Origin: Cellulomonas fimi
GTDB lineage: Bacteria > Actinomycetota > Actinomycetes > Actinomycetales > Cellulomonadaceae
Reading direction: 5' to 3'
Assembly (NCBI RefSeq): GCF_028527925.1
Contig: NZ_JAPESW010000020.1
Coordinates: forward strand, 1-64,000
Length of the DNA: 64,000 nt
Shown: piece by piece, positions 1 through 8,187 of the stretch
How positions within the stretch are numbered: position 1 is the stretch's first letter
How the letters are laid out: the number at the start of each line of letters is the position of its first letter
The notes under the pieces: generated by a model
The model's input: only the letters and a program-made list of their open reading frames with translations
What the model was told of the DNA's origin: nothing
Database searches by the model: none
Made by a program: the position numbers and the translations under genes

Positions 1-8
1 CGTGGGAC

Positions 9-731
9 GTGCACGACAACCAGCGGCGCGACTGGTGGGGCAACCCCGTCGTGCCGTCCTGGTACACCGAGGCGACCCCCCTCGACCTGCCGAGCGCGGC
101 CCCCGCGGCTGAGCCCGCGCCCGAGCCCGCGAGCAGCACCGGCGGGCGTCCCGCGCGCCGCGCGGTCGTCGCCGAGGACGAGGCCCTCATCCGCATGGAC
201 GTCGTCGAGACGCTCCGCGACGCGGGCTTCGACGTCGTCGGCGAGGCCGGTGACGGCGAGCAGGCCGTCGCGCTCGCGACCGAGCTCAAGCCCGACGTCG
301 TCGTCATGGACGTGAAGATGCCCGTCCTCGACGGCATCTCCGCGGCCGAGCGGATCGGCAAGGCGCACCTCGCGCCCGTCGTGCTCCTCACCGCGTTCTC
401 CCAGACCGAGCTCGTCGAGCGTGCCCGGGACGCCGGCGCGATGGCGTACGTCGTCAAGCCGTTCAGCCCGGCCGACCTGCTGCCCGCGGTCGAGATCGCG
501 ATCTCGCGGTACGCGCAGATCAGCGCGCTCGAGTCGGAGGTCGCCGACCTCGCCGAGCGGTTCGAGACCCGCAAGCGCGTGGACCGCGCGAAGGGCCTGC
601 TCATGACGAAGATGGGCCTCACCGAGCCCGAGTCCTTCCGGTGGATCCAGAAGACGTCGATGGACCGCCGACTCACCATGCGCGAGGTCGCGGACGCCGT
701 CATCGAGCAGGTCGGCGGCGGCGCGTCCTGA
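9..731 (+). CDS. pdtaR: ANTAR-domain response regulator (PdtaR-like), 5' end uncertain
   Basis: Two-component response regulator predicted to bind RNA and act as a transcription antiterminator. A receiver domain covers about residues 50-165, with the acidic pocket E56/D57/E58, phosphoacceptor D101 in the MDVKMP context and conserved K150. A helical ANTAR domain follows at about 173-228. The reading frame is open to the left edge, so the true start may lie outside the window; GTG at 9 and GTG at 51 are the in-window candidates. The first 48 residues are Pro/Ala-rich and not part of either domain. In Mycobacterium pdtaR lies just upstream of polA, which fits the layout here. A strong hairpin terminator follows at once. 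The family call is secure; the symbol rests on synteny. Confidence 0.85.
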   Translation: MHDNQRRDWWGNPVVPSWYTEATPLDLPSAAPAAEPAPEPASSTGGRPARRAVVAEDEALIRMDVVETLRDAGFDVVGEAGDGEQAVALATELKPDVVVMDVKMPVLDGISAAERIGKAHLAPVVLLTAFSQTELVERARDAGAMAYVVKPFSPADLLPAVEIAISRYAQISALESEVADLAERFETRKRVDRAKGLLMTKMGLTEPESFRWIQKTSMDRRLTMREVADAVIEQVGGGAS

Positions 732-750
732 CCCCTCGCCCCACGGTCAC

Positions 751-783
751 GAGGCCGGTCGAGCATCGCGCTCGGCCGGCCTC
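751..783 (+). terminator. Intrinsic terminator after the ANTAR regulator
   Basis: A 14-bp stem (751-764 with 770-783, one G-T wobble) closes a 5-nt loop and is followed by a short T-run at 786-789. It starts 20 bases after the stop codon and should insulate the downstream lipoprotein gene. Confidence 0.8.
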
Positions 784-929
784 GCTTTTGTCACAACTCT
801 GCAACAAACATGCCCTGAGACAGAGACATTCACATCCCGGATACAAAGACTGGTTACCTTCGCGCCACACTGCACCGGTCCTCACCAGGGATCGGCGGGA
901 CGCAGTACTCGACAAGAGGGGTACCACGC

Positions 930-2198
930 ATGATTCGTTCGACACACGCAGTCAGGGCCGCAGCCCTGGCGGGCGCTGCCGCGCTGGTTCTCGCCGCGTG
1001 CAGCGGCGGCGACGGCGACAGCGGAGACGACGCGACCGACGGCGGCTCCGACTCGGCCGCCGCGCTCAAGATCGGCACGCTCCTGCCGCAGACCGGCTCG
1101 CTCGCGCAGCTCGGCCCGCCCGAGATCGCCGGCGTCGACCTCGCGGTCAAGGACATCAACGAAGCAGGCGGGGTCCTCGGCTCCGACGTCGAGGCGATCC
1201 ACACCGACTCCTCCGACGCCGAGCACGCCGAGGTCGCGACCCAGTCGGTCCAGGACCTCATCAGCCAGGACGTGTCCGTCATCGTCGGCGCGGCGTCGTC
1301 CTCGGTGACGCGCAACGTCATCGACGACATCACCGGCGCCAAGATCGTCCAGATCTCGCCCGCCAACACCGCCACGGACCTGTCGGGCACGAACGACTTC
1401 TACTTCCGCACCGCCCCGCCGGACACCGTCCAGGGCTCGGCGCTCGCCAACCTCATCCTCGGGGACGGCGCCGTGAACCCCGGCATCCTCGTCTTCAACG
1501 ACGACTACGGCACCTCGCTGCGCGACGTCGTGGAGAAGGTCGTCACCGACTCCGGTGCGACGCTCGCCTACGGCTCCGCCGGCCAGGAGTTCGACCCGAA
1601 CGAGACGAACTACACCTCGATCGTCAGCAACGCGCTGGCGGCCGGGCCGGACGCGATCGCGATCATCGCGTTCACCACGCAGACGCCGCTCATCATCAGC
1701 GAGCTGGCCGCGCAGGGCTACGACATGTCGAAGGTCTACTTCGTCGACGGCAACCTCACGCAGTTCGGCGAGGAGTTCCAGGCCGGCCTGCTCGAGGGCG
1801 CCCAGGGCACGCTGCCCGGTGCGTTCCCGAGCGAGGAGTTCCAGGCCCGGCTCGCCGAGGTCAACGACTCGCTGAGCGACTACTCGTACGCCGCCGAGTC
1901 GTACGACGCCACGATCCTCGCCGCGCTCGCCGCGGTGAAGGGCGGCGGCACCGACGGCGAGACCATCCAGGCCAACCTGGCCGCGGTCTCGGGTGCCGAC
2001 GGTGGCGAGAAGTGCGACACCTTCGCCGACTGCGTCAAGCTGCTCGACGACGGCCAGGACATCGACTACGAGGCCGTGTCGGGCGTCGGTCCCTTCAACG
2101 AGGACAACGACCCGTCGTCCGCGTACATCGGGGTCTACACGTTCGGTGCGGACAACAAGTACACGTTCACGAAGTCGGAGTTCGGCGAGGTCGGCTGA
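930..2198 (+). CDS. Branched-chain amino acid-type ABC transporter substrate-binding lipoprotein
   Basis: Extracytoplasmic solute receptor of the LivK/AmiC (peripla_BP_6) family, 422 aa. The N-terminus is a lipoprotein signal peptide: basic MIRSTHAVR, a hydrophobic stretch, then lipobox LAAC with Cys24 as the lipidation site, followed by an acidic/Gly linker. The mature part opens with the typical KIGTLLPQTGSLAQLG segment and two alpha/beta lobes. It probably feeds the livHMGF permease/ATPase operon that lies on the opposite strand from 3.9 to 8.2 kb, although two unrelated genes separate them. The ligand cannot be read from sequence; amino acids, amides or urea are all possible. The ATG sits 199 bp after the regulator and is preceded by GAGGGG at 916-921. 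Confidence 0.88.
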   Translation: MIRSTHAVRAAALAGAAALVLAACSGGDGDSGDDATDGGSDSAAALKIGTLLPQTGSLAQLGPPEIAGVDLAVKDINEAGGVLGSDVEAIHTDSSDAEHAEVATQSVQDLISQDVSVIVGAASSSVTRNVIDDITGAKIVQISPANTATDLSGTNDFYFRTAPPDTVQGSALANLILGDGAVNPGILVFNDDYGTSLRDVVEKVVTDSGATLAYGSAGQEFDPNETNYTSIVSNALAAGPDAIAIIAFTTQTPLIISELAAQGYDMSKVYFVDGNLTQFGEEFQAGLLEGAQGTLPGAFPSEEFQARLAEVNDSLSDYSYAAESYDATILAALAAVKGGGTDGETIQANLAAVSGADGGEKCDTFADCVKLLDDGQDIDYEAVSGVGPFNEDNDPSSAYIGVYTFGADNKYTFTKSEFGEVG

Positions 2199-2234
2199 AC
2201 CCGGACGTGACGGGCGCGAGCCCGTCGGACGTGA

Positions 2235-2274
2235 CCGAGGGGTCGGTGCGGCTCGAGTCGCACCGGCCCCTCGG
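2235..2274 (+). terminator. Hairpin terminator after the binding-protein gene
   Basis: A 15-bp stem (2235-2249 with 2260-2274, one wobble) with a 10-nt loop lies 37 bases past the stop. There is no T-tract, which is common in high-GC actinobacteria. It also sits at the 3' end of the convergent exonuclease gene. Confidence 0.6.
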
Positions 2275-2384
2275 GCGTTCCCGGCGCAGGTGCGCCAGGG
2301 AGGACCGTCCCGCACGGCCGCCGGGCCGTCCTGGGGATCCTCCGGGCAGTCAGGCGCCCTCAGGGGCACCGAGCGAGGACGGGC

Positions 2385-3152
2385 TCACGCGGGCAGCGCG
2401 ACGTCCAGGACGATCGCGCGGTGGTCGGACAGGCCGGTGTCGACCGAGACGGCCGGCCGCGACACCTGCAGCGGTCCGTCGGCGAGCACGTGGTCGAGCT
2501 GGCGCGCGGGGACGCCCACGGGGTAGGTCGGGACGGTCGCGAGCGGCCGCATGCCCGTCGCGCGCTGGGGGCGGTCCGGCTCGAGGTTGAGGTCGCCCAT
2601 CAGCACGAGCGGGCGGGGGAGGGGCCGCACCTGGCTCACGAGGTGACGCAGCTGCCGCACGTTCCAGCCGGGGATGAACGTCAGGTGGGTCGCGACGACG
2701 GTCAGGGTGAACTCGGGCCCGTCGACGACCGCGGCGAGGGCCGCCCGTGGTTCGTCACGGACCAGCGTCGGCCACCGCTCGCCGGGCCAGCGCACGGGGG
2801 CGCGGCGGCGCAGCGTGGGCAGCGTCAGGACGCGCCACTCGCGCACCGGGTGCCGGCTCAGCAGGGCGATGCCGTACCGCGCGGCCGACGGCTCGTGGTC
2901 GCCCGTCGCGGCCGTCCAGAGGCCCGGCTCGCCGTGCAGCGTCGCGGCGAAGCGGTGGTGCGGCGCGCCCATCGCGTCGGCGGCGACGACCGTGAGGTCC
3001 GCGCCGTGCGAGCGCGGCTGGTCACGGTCGACCTCCTGGAGCGCGAGCACGTCGGCGTCAAGGCCCCGTACCGCTGCCGCGAACCGGTCGAGGTCCACCT
3101 CGCCGTCCACGGTCGACCGCCCGTGCAGGATGTTGAAGGTCGCGAGTCGCAC
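2385..3152 (-). CDS. Endonuclease/exonuclease/phosphatase family protein
   Basis: 255-aa metal-dependent phosphoesterase of the EEP superfamily (DNase I/exonuclease III/sphingomyelinase fold). The family signatures appear in order: TFNILHG near the N-terminus (metal-site Asn), LQEVD (catalytic Glu), GDLNLEPD (Asp/Asn pair) and a C-terminal SDHRAIVLD (catalytic Asp-His). No signal peptide is visible, so it is probably cytoplasmic; the substrate is unknown and could be nucleic acid, an inositol phosphate or a lipid headgroup. The GTG start is chosen because a GACAAT -10-like hexamer (3160-3165) lies exactly 7 nt upstream, giving a leaderless transcript, and because the fold starts right there. 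It is divergent from the nucleotidyltransferase gene 57 bp away. Confidence 0.82.
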   Translation of the reverse strand: MRLATFNILHGRSTVDGEVDLDRFAAAVRGLDADVLALQEVDRDQPRSHGADLTVVAADAMGAPHHRFAATLHGEPGLWTAATGDHEPSAARYGIALLSRHPVREWRVLTLPTLRRRAPVRWPGERWPTLVRDEPRAALAAVVDGPEFTLTVVATHLTFIPGWNVRQLRHLVSQVRPLPRPLVLMGDLNLEPDRPQRATGMRPLATVPTYPVGVPARQLDHVLADGPLQVSRPAVSVDTGLSDHRAIVLDVALPA

Positions 3153-3159
3153 CCTCGCG

Positions 3160-3165
3160 ATTGTC
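3160..3165 (-). promoter_or_regulatory. -10 element for leaderless EEP transcript
   Basis: On the minus strand this reads GACAAT with a 7-nt spacer to the GTG start, so transcription probably begins at the start codon. Confidence 0.45.
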
Positions 3166-3209
3166 GTCGCCGACCTGCGGGTCTGCGCGGCGGGATGAAA
3201 GATGGCCCG

Positions 3210-3848
3210 ATGACGGTGCAGGGAGCCCTCGAGAACCCCCCGGACGACCGCACGGCGCTGCAGGACGGGCTGCGGCTCGTCGCGGTGGCGCTCACGGACG
3301 CGCAGATCCCGTTCGCCCTCGTCGGCGGGTACGCCGCGTGGGCGCGCGGCGCGCCCGAGCCGAGCCACGACGCGGACTTCGCCGTGCCCGAGGAGGACGT
3401 CGAGCGCGCCAAGGCGGCGATCGCCGCGGCAGGGCTCGTCGTCGAGCAGCCGGCGGAGAACTGGCTGTTCAAGGCGTTCCACCACGGACAGCTCGTCGAC
3501 GTGCTGTTCCGCATGGTCGGCGAGCCGGTGACGCGCGAGCTGCTCGAGCACAGCGACGAGCTCGAGGTCCTCGCGGTGCGCATGCCGGTGCTGGGCGCGA
3601 CCCAGATCGTCTCGACGAAGATGCGGGTGCTGGGGGAGCACGCGTGCGACTTCGGGCGCCTGCTCGCGATCGTGCGGGCCCTGCGCGAGCAGATCGACTG
3701 GGACGTCGTGCGCGAGGACGTGCGCGACCACCCCTACGGCAAGGCGTTCCTGTTCCTCGCGGACGAGCTCGGGATCACGGGACGGCCGCACGGCGAGGTC
3801 AGGGTCGAGCCGGGGCGCACGAGCGCGACGTCGTCCGACGAGGGCTGA
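3210..3848 (+). CDS. Nucleotidyltransferase-fold protein (AbiEii-like)
   Basis: 212-aa protein of the nucleotidyltransferase superfamily. The family core is visible at about residues 30-55: LVGGYAAWARG followed by the HDADFAV segment, which supplies the Gly-Gly and Asp-x-Asp metal-binding motif. The rest resembles solitary AbiEii/MNT-type or DUF1814-like transferases. No antitoxin partner is adjacent, so a toxin role is not supported; it could transfer a nucleotide to a small molecule or protein. The start is ATG 3210, with an AAAGAT hexamer 6 nt upstream (3198-3203); an alternative in-frame ATG lies at 3195. The C-terminal 20 residues are polar and probably disordered. A perfect 19-bp terminator follows. 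Confidence 0.68.
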   Translation: MTVQGALENPPDDRTALQDGLRLVAVALTDAQIPFALVGGYAAWARGAPEPSHDADFAVPEEDVERAKAAIAAAGLVVEQPAENWLFKAFHHGQLVDVLFRMVGEPVTRELLEHSDELEVLAVRMPVLGATQIVSTKMRVLGEHACDFGRLLAIVRALREQIDWDVVREDVRDHPYGKAFLFLADELGITGRPHGEVRVEPGRTSATSSDEG

Positions 3849-3866
3849 CCGGACGTCCTGCCAGAC

Positions 3867-3908
3867 GCGACGACGGCCCGCGGGGAGCACCCCGCGGGCC
3901 GTCGTCGC
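3867..3908. terminator. Bidirectional terminator between convergent genes
   Basis: A perfect 19-bp inverted repeat (3867-3885 with 3890-3908) with an AGCA tetraloop separates the nucleotidyltransferase gene from the convergent liv operon and can stop transcription from both sides. Confidence 0.85.
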
Positions 3909-3924
3909 GCTCGTCAGGCGCTCG

Positions 3925-4809
3925 TCACGCGCCCGTCGGCGGCGTGCCCTTCTCGTCGGGCCGTCGCGCCGCGCTCTCGACGTCGGTCGCGAGCGTGCCG
4001 AGGTAGAGCTGGATGACCTTCGGGTCGTGCATGAGGTCGCGCCCCGGGCCCGAGTAGGCGTTCCGGCCCTGGTCGAGCACGTAGCCGCGGTCGCAGATCT
4101 GCAGCGCGCGCCGGGCGTTCTGCTCGACGATGACCACGGACACGCCGGCCTTGTTGATGCGCCGCGTGCGCAGGAACGTCTCGTCCTGCTTGACGGGGGA
4201 CAGGCCCGCCGACGGCTCGTCGAGCAGCAGGACGGTCGGCTCCATCATGAGCGCGCGCGCCATCGCGACCATCTGCCGCTCACCGCCCGACAGCGACCCC
4301 GCGCGCTGCTTGCGGCGCTCGCCGAGCGTCGGGAACAGGTCGGCGACGAACTCGAACCGCTCGTTGAACTTCCGGGGCGCCTGGTACGCACCCATCTGGA
4401 GGTTCTCCTCGATCGTGAGCGAGGGGAACACGTTATTCGTCTGCGGGACGAACCCGACGCCGCGCCGCACGAGGTGGTCGGCGCGCAGGTTCGTGATCGC
4501 CTCGCCGCCGAGCGTGACCGACCCGGAGCGGACCGGCACGAGCCCGAACAGCGACTTGAGCAGCGTCGACTTGCCCGCGCCGTTGGGCCCGATGATCCCG
4601 ACGAGCTCGCCGGGGTGCAGCACGAGGTTGCACCCGTTGAGGATGTCGACGCCGGGCAAGTACCCCGCGACGAGGTCCGTCGCCGCCAGCAGCGGCTCGC
4701 CCGGGGGCGCACCGCGGTGCAGCGCGGCCCGGTCGCCCACGGCGACGGCGGTGCTGGCGGGGGCGGCGTCGTGGTCGTCCCGGGTGACGGCGTCCATCGC
4801 GTCGCTCAT
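3925..4809 (-). CDS. livF: Branched-chain amino acid-type ABC transporter ATP-binding protein LivF
   Basis: 294-aa ATPase subunit and last gene of the livHMGF operon. It has Walker A GPNGAGKST, signature LSGGERQMVAMARAL, Walker B LLLDEPSAGLSP and the switch-His region VVIVEQNARRAL typical of LivF. About 45 extra N-terminal residues, acidic and Ala-rich, precede the core. The ATG overlaps the livG stop by 4 bp (ATGA at 4806-4809), indicating translational coupling. The two liv ATPases would form a heterodimer energising import through LivH/LivM. The C-terminal tail after VIQLYLG is about 20 residues longer than usual and polar. Confidence 0.9.
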   Translation of the reverse strand: MSDAMDAVTRDDHDAAPASTAVAVGDRAALHRGAPPGEPLLAATDLVAGYLPGVDILNGCNLVLHPGELVGIIGPNGAGKSTLLKSLFGLVPVRSGSVTLGGEAITNLRADHLVRRGVGFVPQTNNVFPSLTIEENLQMGAYQAPRKFNERFEFVADLFPTLGERRKQRAGSLSGGERQMVAMARALMMEPTVLLLDEPSAGLSPVKQDETFLRTRRINKAGVSVVIVEQNARRALQICDRGYVLDQGRNAYSGPGRDLMHDPKVIQLYLGTLATDVESAARRPDEKGTPPTGA

Positions 4810-5762
4810 CGCGACCCCTCCTCGTCCTCGGCCCGGAGCTGCTCGAGCACGGCGTCGTCGAGGAGCGCGTCGTCCCCGAGGTCGGTGTCGTGGTGCGCGC
4901 CGAGGTAGGCGTCGATCACCGCGGGGTTCTGCATGACGGACTCGGGCGGCCCCTCGGCCACGATGCGGCCCTCCGTCATCACGATCACCCAGTCCGAGAT
5001 GTGCCGCACCATGTGCATGTCGTGCTCGACGAACAGCACGGTCGTGCCGTCGTCGCGCAGCGCCTGGATGTGCCCGAGGAGTGACTGGGTGAGCGCGGGG
5101 TTCACGCCGGCCATGGGCTCGTCGAGCATGATCATCCGCGGCTTGGCCATGAGCGCGCGCGCCATCTCGAGCAGCTTGCGCTGGCCGCCCGACAGGCTGC
5201 CGGCGAAGTCGTCGCGCTTGGTGTCGAGCTTGAAACGCGCGAGGAGCTCCTCGGCCTGCGCCGTGATCTCCTGCTCGCGGCCGCGCCACAGCGGCGCGAC
5301 GAGCGCGGCGAACAGGTTCTCGCCGGGCTGCTGCGTGGCGCCGAGCCGCATGTTCTCGATGACGGTCATGCGGTTGAGCGCCTTGGTGAGCTGGAACGTG
5401 CGGACCATGCCGGCGCGCGCGACGCGTGCGGCGGGCACGCCTCCGAGCGACCTGCCGTCGAACGTCCAGCGTCCGCTGTTGGGCTTGTCGAAGCCCGTCA
5501 GGAGGTTGAACAGCGTCGTCTTGCCGGCGCCGTTGGGGCCGATGAGGGCCGTGATGGCGCCGCGCTGGATCTCCACGTGGTCGACGTCGACGGCGTTGAC
5601 GCCACCGAAGTGCCGGCGGACGTCGTCGGCGACGAGGATCGGGTCCGGCTTCTTGGCGCCGGGCTCGTGCGGCACGTCGCGCAGCGCGGCGACCGCGGCC
5701 TCCCGCGCGGCGCTGGACGGCGTCGCGGTCGTGGGCACGGCGGCTGAGGGCTCAGTGGGCAT
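4806..5762 (-). CDS. livG: Branched-chain amino acid-type ABC transporter ATP-binding protein LivG
   Basis: 318-aa ATPase subunit, partner of LivF. It shows Walker A GPNGAGKTTLFN, signature LSGGQRKLLEMARAL and Walker B IMLDEPMAGVNP; the longer insert between Walker A and the signature is typical of LivG. About 40 N-terminal residues precede the ATPase fold, and the C-terminus extends beyond the usual VIDAYLG end with an acidic tail. The ATG at 5762 lies inside the 3' end of livM (11-bp overlap), and the stop overlaps livF by 4 bp, so the four genes appear to be one coupled operon. Confidence 0.9.
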   Translation of the reverse strand: MPTEPSAAVPTTATPSSAAREAAVAALRDVPHEPGAKKPDPILVADDVRRHFGGVNAVDVDHVEIQRGAITALIGPNGAGKTTLFNLLTGFDKPNSGRWTFDGRSLGGVPAARVARAGMVRTFQLTKALNRMTVIENMRLGATQQPGENLFAALVAPLWRGREQEITAQAEELLARFKLDTKRDDFAGSLSGGQRKLLEMARALMAKPRMIMLDEPMAGVNPALTQSLLGHIQALRDDGTTVLFVEHDMHMVRHISDWVIVMTEGRIVAEGPPESVMQNPAVIDAYLGAHHDTDLGDDALLDDAVLEQLRAEDEEGSR

Positions 5763-6738
5763 TGATCGCGAGCTCCTTCTTGTCGCCGAGGATGCCTTGT
5801 GGGCGGAAGATGATCAGCAGCATCAGGGTGACGCCGACGATGATCCAGCCGAACTGCTCGATCTGCTCGTTGCGCAGGACGGTCGTCGGCACGACCTCGC
5901 GCATCGTGATCTTGATGAACGCGAGCACCGCCCAGAAGATGATCGACCCGAGCACGGGGCCGAACACCGTCGCGGCGCCACCCAGCAGCAGGATCGTCCA
6001 GACGAAGAACGTCATGGAACGGCCCATCGAGTCGGGTTGGACGGCGCGTGGCAGCACGTACAGGATGCCCGCGACCGCTCCGATGACGCCGCCCAGGACG
6101 AGCGACTGCATCTTGTAGCTGTAGACGTTCTTGCCGAGCGAGCGCACGGCGTCCTCGTCCTCACGGATGCCCTTGAGCACGCGGCCCCACGGCGAGCGGA
6201 TGAGCAGCCACACCAGCAGGCAGGCGAGCAGCACGACGGCCCAGCCGACGATGCGCAGCCACCAGCTGTTCGACGCGTTGACCGCGTACTCGAACGGCCC
6301 GATCGCCCAGTTCCCGTCGGGGAACGGCGAGGCGTCCTGGAAGGTGTACTTGTACTGGTTGCCGCGCAGGCCGCTGGACGCGCCCGTGAGGTCGGTGAGG
6401 GCCGTGGAACGCCCGACGAGGCGGACGATCTCGGCAGCGGCGATCGTGACGATCGCGAGGTAGTCGCCGCGCAGCTTCAGCGTCGGGATGCCGAGGATCA
6501 GGGCGAACACCGTCGCGGCGGCGATGGCGACCAGCACCGCGGCCCACAGCGGCCAGCCGGCGATCGTGGCGATCGCGAAGCCGTAGGCGCCGAGGAGCAT
6601 GAAGCCCGCCTGGCCCATGTTGAGCAGGCCGGTGAGGCCGAAGTGGATGTTGAGGCCGATCGCGGCGAGCGCGTACGCGGCGGTCGTCGGCGCGAAGAAC
6701 TCGCCGAGGACGATCGGGAGGATGCGTGACCAGTCCAT
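5752..6738 (-). CDS. livM: Branched-chain amino acid-type ABC transporter permease LivM
   Basis: 328-aa integral membrane permease of the LivM family. The characteristic N-terminal pattern is present: several hydrophobic helices with GLNIHFGLTGLLNMGQAGF, then the LKLRGDYLAIVTIAAAEI cytoplasmic-loop motif that contacts the ATPase. The C-terminus ends with a hydrophobic helix and the FRPQGILGD motif shared with LivH-type permeases. It starts 12 bp after the livH stop and overlaps livG by 11 bp. With LivH it should form the transmembrane channel of the importer. Confidence 0.9.
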   Translation of the reverse strand: MDWSRILPIVLGEFFAPTTAAYALAAIGLNIHFGLTGLLNMGQAGFMLLGAYGFAIATIAGWPLWAAVLVAIAAATVFALILGIPTLKLRGDYLAIVTIAAAEIVRLVGRSTALTDLTGASSGLRGNQYKYTFQDASPFPDGNWAIGPFEYAVNASNSWWLRIVGWAVVLLACLLVWLLIRSPWGRVLKGIREDEDAVRSLGKNVYSYKMQSLVLGGVIGAVAGILYVLPRAVQPDSMGRSMTFFVWTILLLGGAATVFGPVLGSIIFWAVLAFIKITMREVVPTTVLRNEQIEQFGWIIVGVTLMLLIIFRPQGILGDKKELAINAH

Positions 6739-6750
6739 GGGGTGTCTCCG

Positions 6751-8187
6751 TTATCCGACGCGCGTCGCGCGGCCGAGGATGCCCTGCGGCCGGACCAGCA
6801 GGACGAGGATGAGGATCACGAGCGCCGACGCGTAGCGCATGTCGGTCGGGATCCAGAGGCTCGAGAGCTCGACGACGAGGCCGATGACGATCGACCCGGC
6901 GAGCGCGCCGAACGCGGCGCCGAGGCCGCCCAGCGTGACGGCCGCGAACATGAGCAGCAGCATCGCGCCGCCCGAGTACCACGACGTCGCGCCGAAGTAG
7001 AGGCCGACGAGCACGCCGCCCAGCGCCGCGAGCCCCGCCCCGATGACCCACACGAGGCGGATCGTCCGGTTCACGGAGATGCCCGACGCCGCCGACAGCG
7101 CGGGGTTGTCGGACACGGCGCGCGTGGCGCGGCCGGCGCGCGTGCGCAGGAGGAAGTACGCGACGGCGCCGAGCGCGACGACCGCGATGAGCATCGACCA
7201 CAGCGTCGTCACGGTGAGGCGCACGGGGCCGAGCGTCACGGACGTCGGGGTCTCGGTGACGATGCGCAGCGGACCGGCCCCGAAGAAGAACTGGTACACG
7301 TACGAGATCGCCATCGACAGGCCGATCGTCACGATCATCTGCTGGATCATCCCGACGCCCCGCCGGCGCAGCGGCCGCCACAGGAACGCGTCCTGCAGCC
7401 AGCCGGTCGCCGCGCCGAGCAGCACCGCGATGATCGCCGACGGGATGAGCGGCAGCCCGACGAGCTGCGTGCCGACGTACGCGAGGATGCCGCCGAGCGA
7501 CACCTGCTCGCCGTGCGCGAAGTTGCTCAGGCCCGTCGTGCCGTAGATGAGCGACAGGCCGACGCTCGCGAGCGCCAGCAGCGTGCCGAACACGAGACCG
7601 TTGACGGTGAGCTGCGCGACGCGCGACGCGGTGATGCCGCCCCCGCCGGTCGACGACGACTGCGTGCCGCCGTCGTCGGTGCCCGGGGTGGGGGTCGGGC
7701 CGTCGCTGGGCTCGTCGCCCCCGCCGGACCCGCCCGCGGCGGGCTCGCCGAGCGGGAACAGGGCCGCCGCGGAGGCGCCGAGTCCCACCTGCACGGTGCG
7801 GGGGTTGTTGCCCGGGTCGCGCAGCACCTCGCCCGCGGGGATCGTGGCGACGTCGAGCGTCACGACGTACTCGCCCGGGTCGGTGACCGGGATCGACCAG
7901 CGTCCCGTGGCGTCGGACGTCGCGGTGAGCTCGCCGGCCGGGCCGACGGCCGTGACGACGGCTCCCGTGACGGGATCGCCCGTCGACGTGCGCAGCGTGC
8001 CGACGATGCAGCCGGTCGACGCGTCGGCGACGCACGCCGGGGCGGCGGCCGTCGCGACAGGCGCGCCGGCCTGCGCGGGGGCGGCGACGAGCGTCATCGC
8101 CGCGAGGGCGAGGAGCAGGAGCAGGGGGGCGGCTGTCCGCCGGGCTTGCAGCAGGGGGGCGCTGCGGTCCAGGACGCGTGATCGCAC
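6751..8187 (-). CDS. livH: LivH-type permease with signal peptide and extracellular beta-sandwich-like domain
   Basis: First gene of the liv operon, 478 aa, well beyond the usual ~290-aa LivH. Residues 188-478 are the permease proper: GLSLIYGTTGLSNFAHGE near the start and VRPQGILG at the end. Residues 1-40 form a clear signal peptide (basic start, Leu-rich core, APAQA cleavage region). Residues about 50-130 resemble a carboxypeptidase regulatory-like/peptidase-associated beta domain (VGTLRTSTGDPVTGAVV, then ATGRWSIPVTDPGEYVV). A Gly/Ser/Thr/Pro linker (148-184) joins the two. The GTG start at 8187 is fixed by GGAGGT (8193-8198 on the minus strand) with a 5-nt spacer; a longer ATG at 8247 lacks such support. 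The extra domain would face the outside. Confidence 0.85.
   Translation of the reverse strand: MRSRVLDRSAPLLQARRTAAPLLLLLALAAMTLVAAPAQAGAPVATAAAPACVADASTGCIVGTLRTSTGDPVTGAVVTAVGPAGELTATSDATGRWSIPVTDPGEYVVTLDVATIPAGEVLRDPGNNPRTVQVGLGASAAALFPLGEPAAGGSGGGDEPSDGPTPTPGTDDGGTQSSSTGGGGITASRVAQLTVNGLVFGTLLALASVGLSLIYGTTGLSNFAHGEQVSLGGILAYVGTQLVGLPLIPSAIIAVLLGAATGWLQDAFLWRPLRRRGVGMIQQMIVTIGLSMAISYVYQFFFGAGPLRIVTETPTSVTLGPVRLTVTTLWSMLIAVVALGAVAYFLLRTRAGRATRAVSDNPALSAASGISVNRTIRLVWVIGAGLAALGGVLVGLYFGATSWYSGGAMLLLMFAAVTLGGLGAAFGALAGSIVIGLVVELSSLWIPTDMRYASALVILILVLLVRPQGILGRATRVG

Noticed and set aside
731-929. Small regulatory RNA or ANTAR-target tandem hairpins between the regulator and the lipoprotein gene
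   Set aside because: Apart from the terminator at 751-783 I could not find a paired-hexaloop ANTAR RNA motif by eye.
3210-3848. AbiE-type toxin-antitoxin or phage-defence module
   Set aside because: Only a nucleotidyltransferase-like protein is present; there is no AbiEi-type antitoxin gene within several kb.
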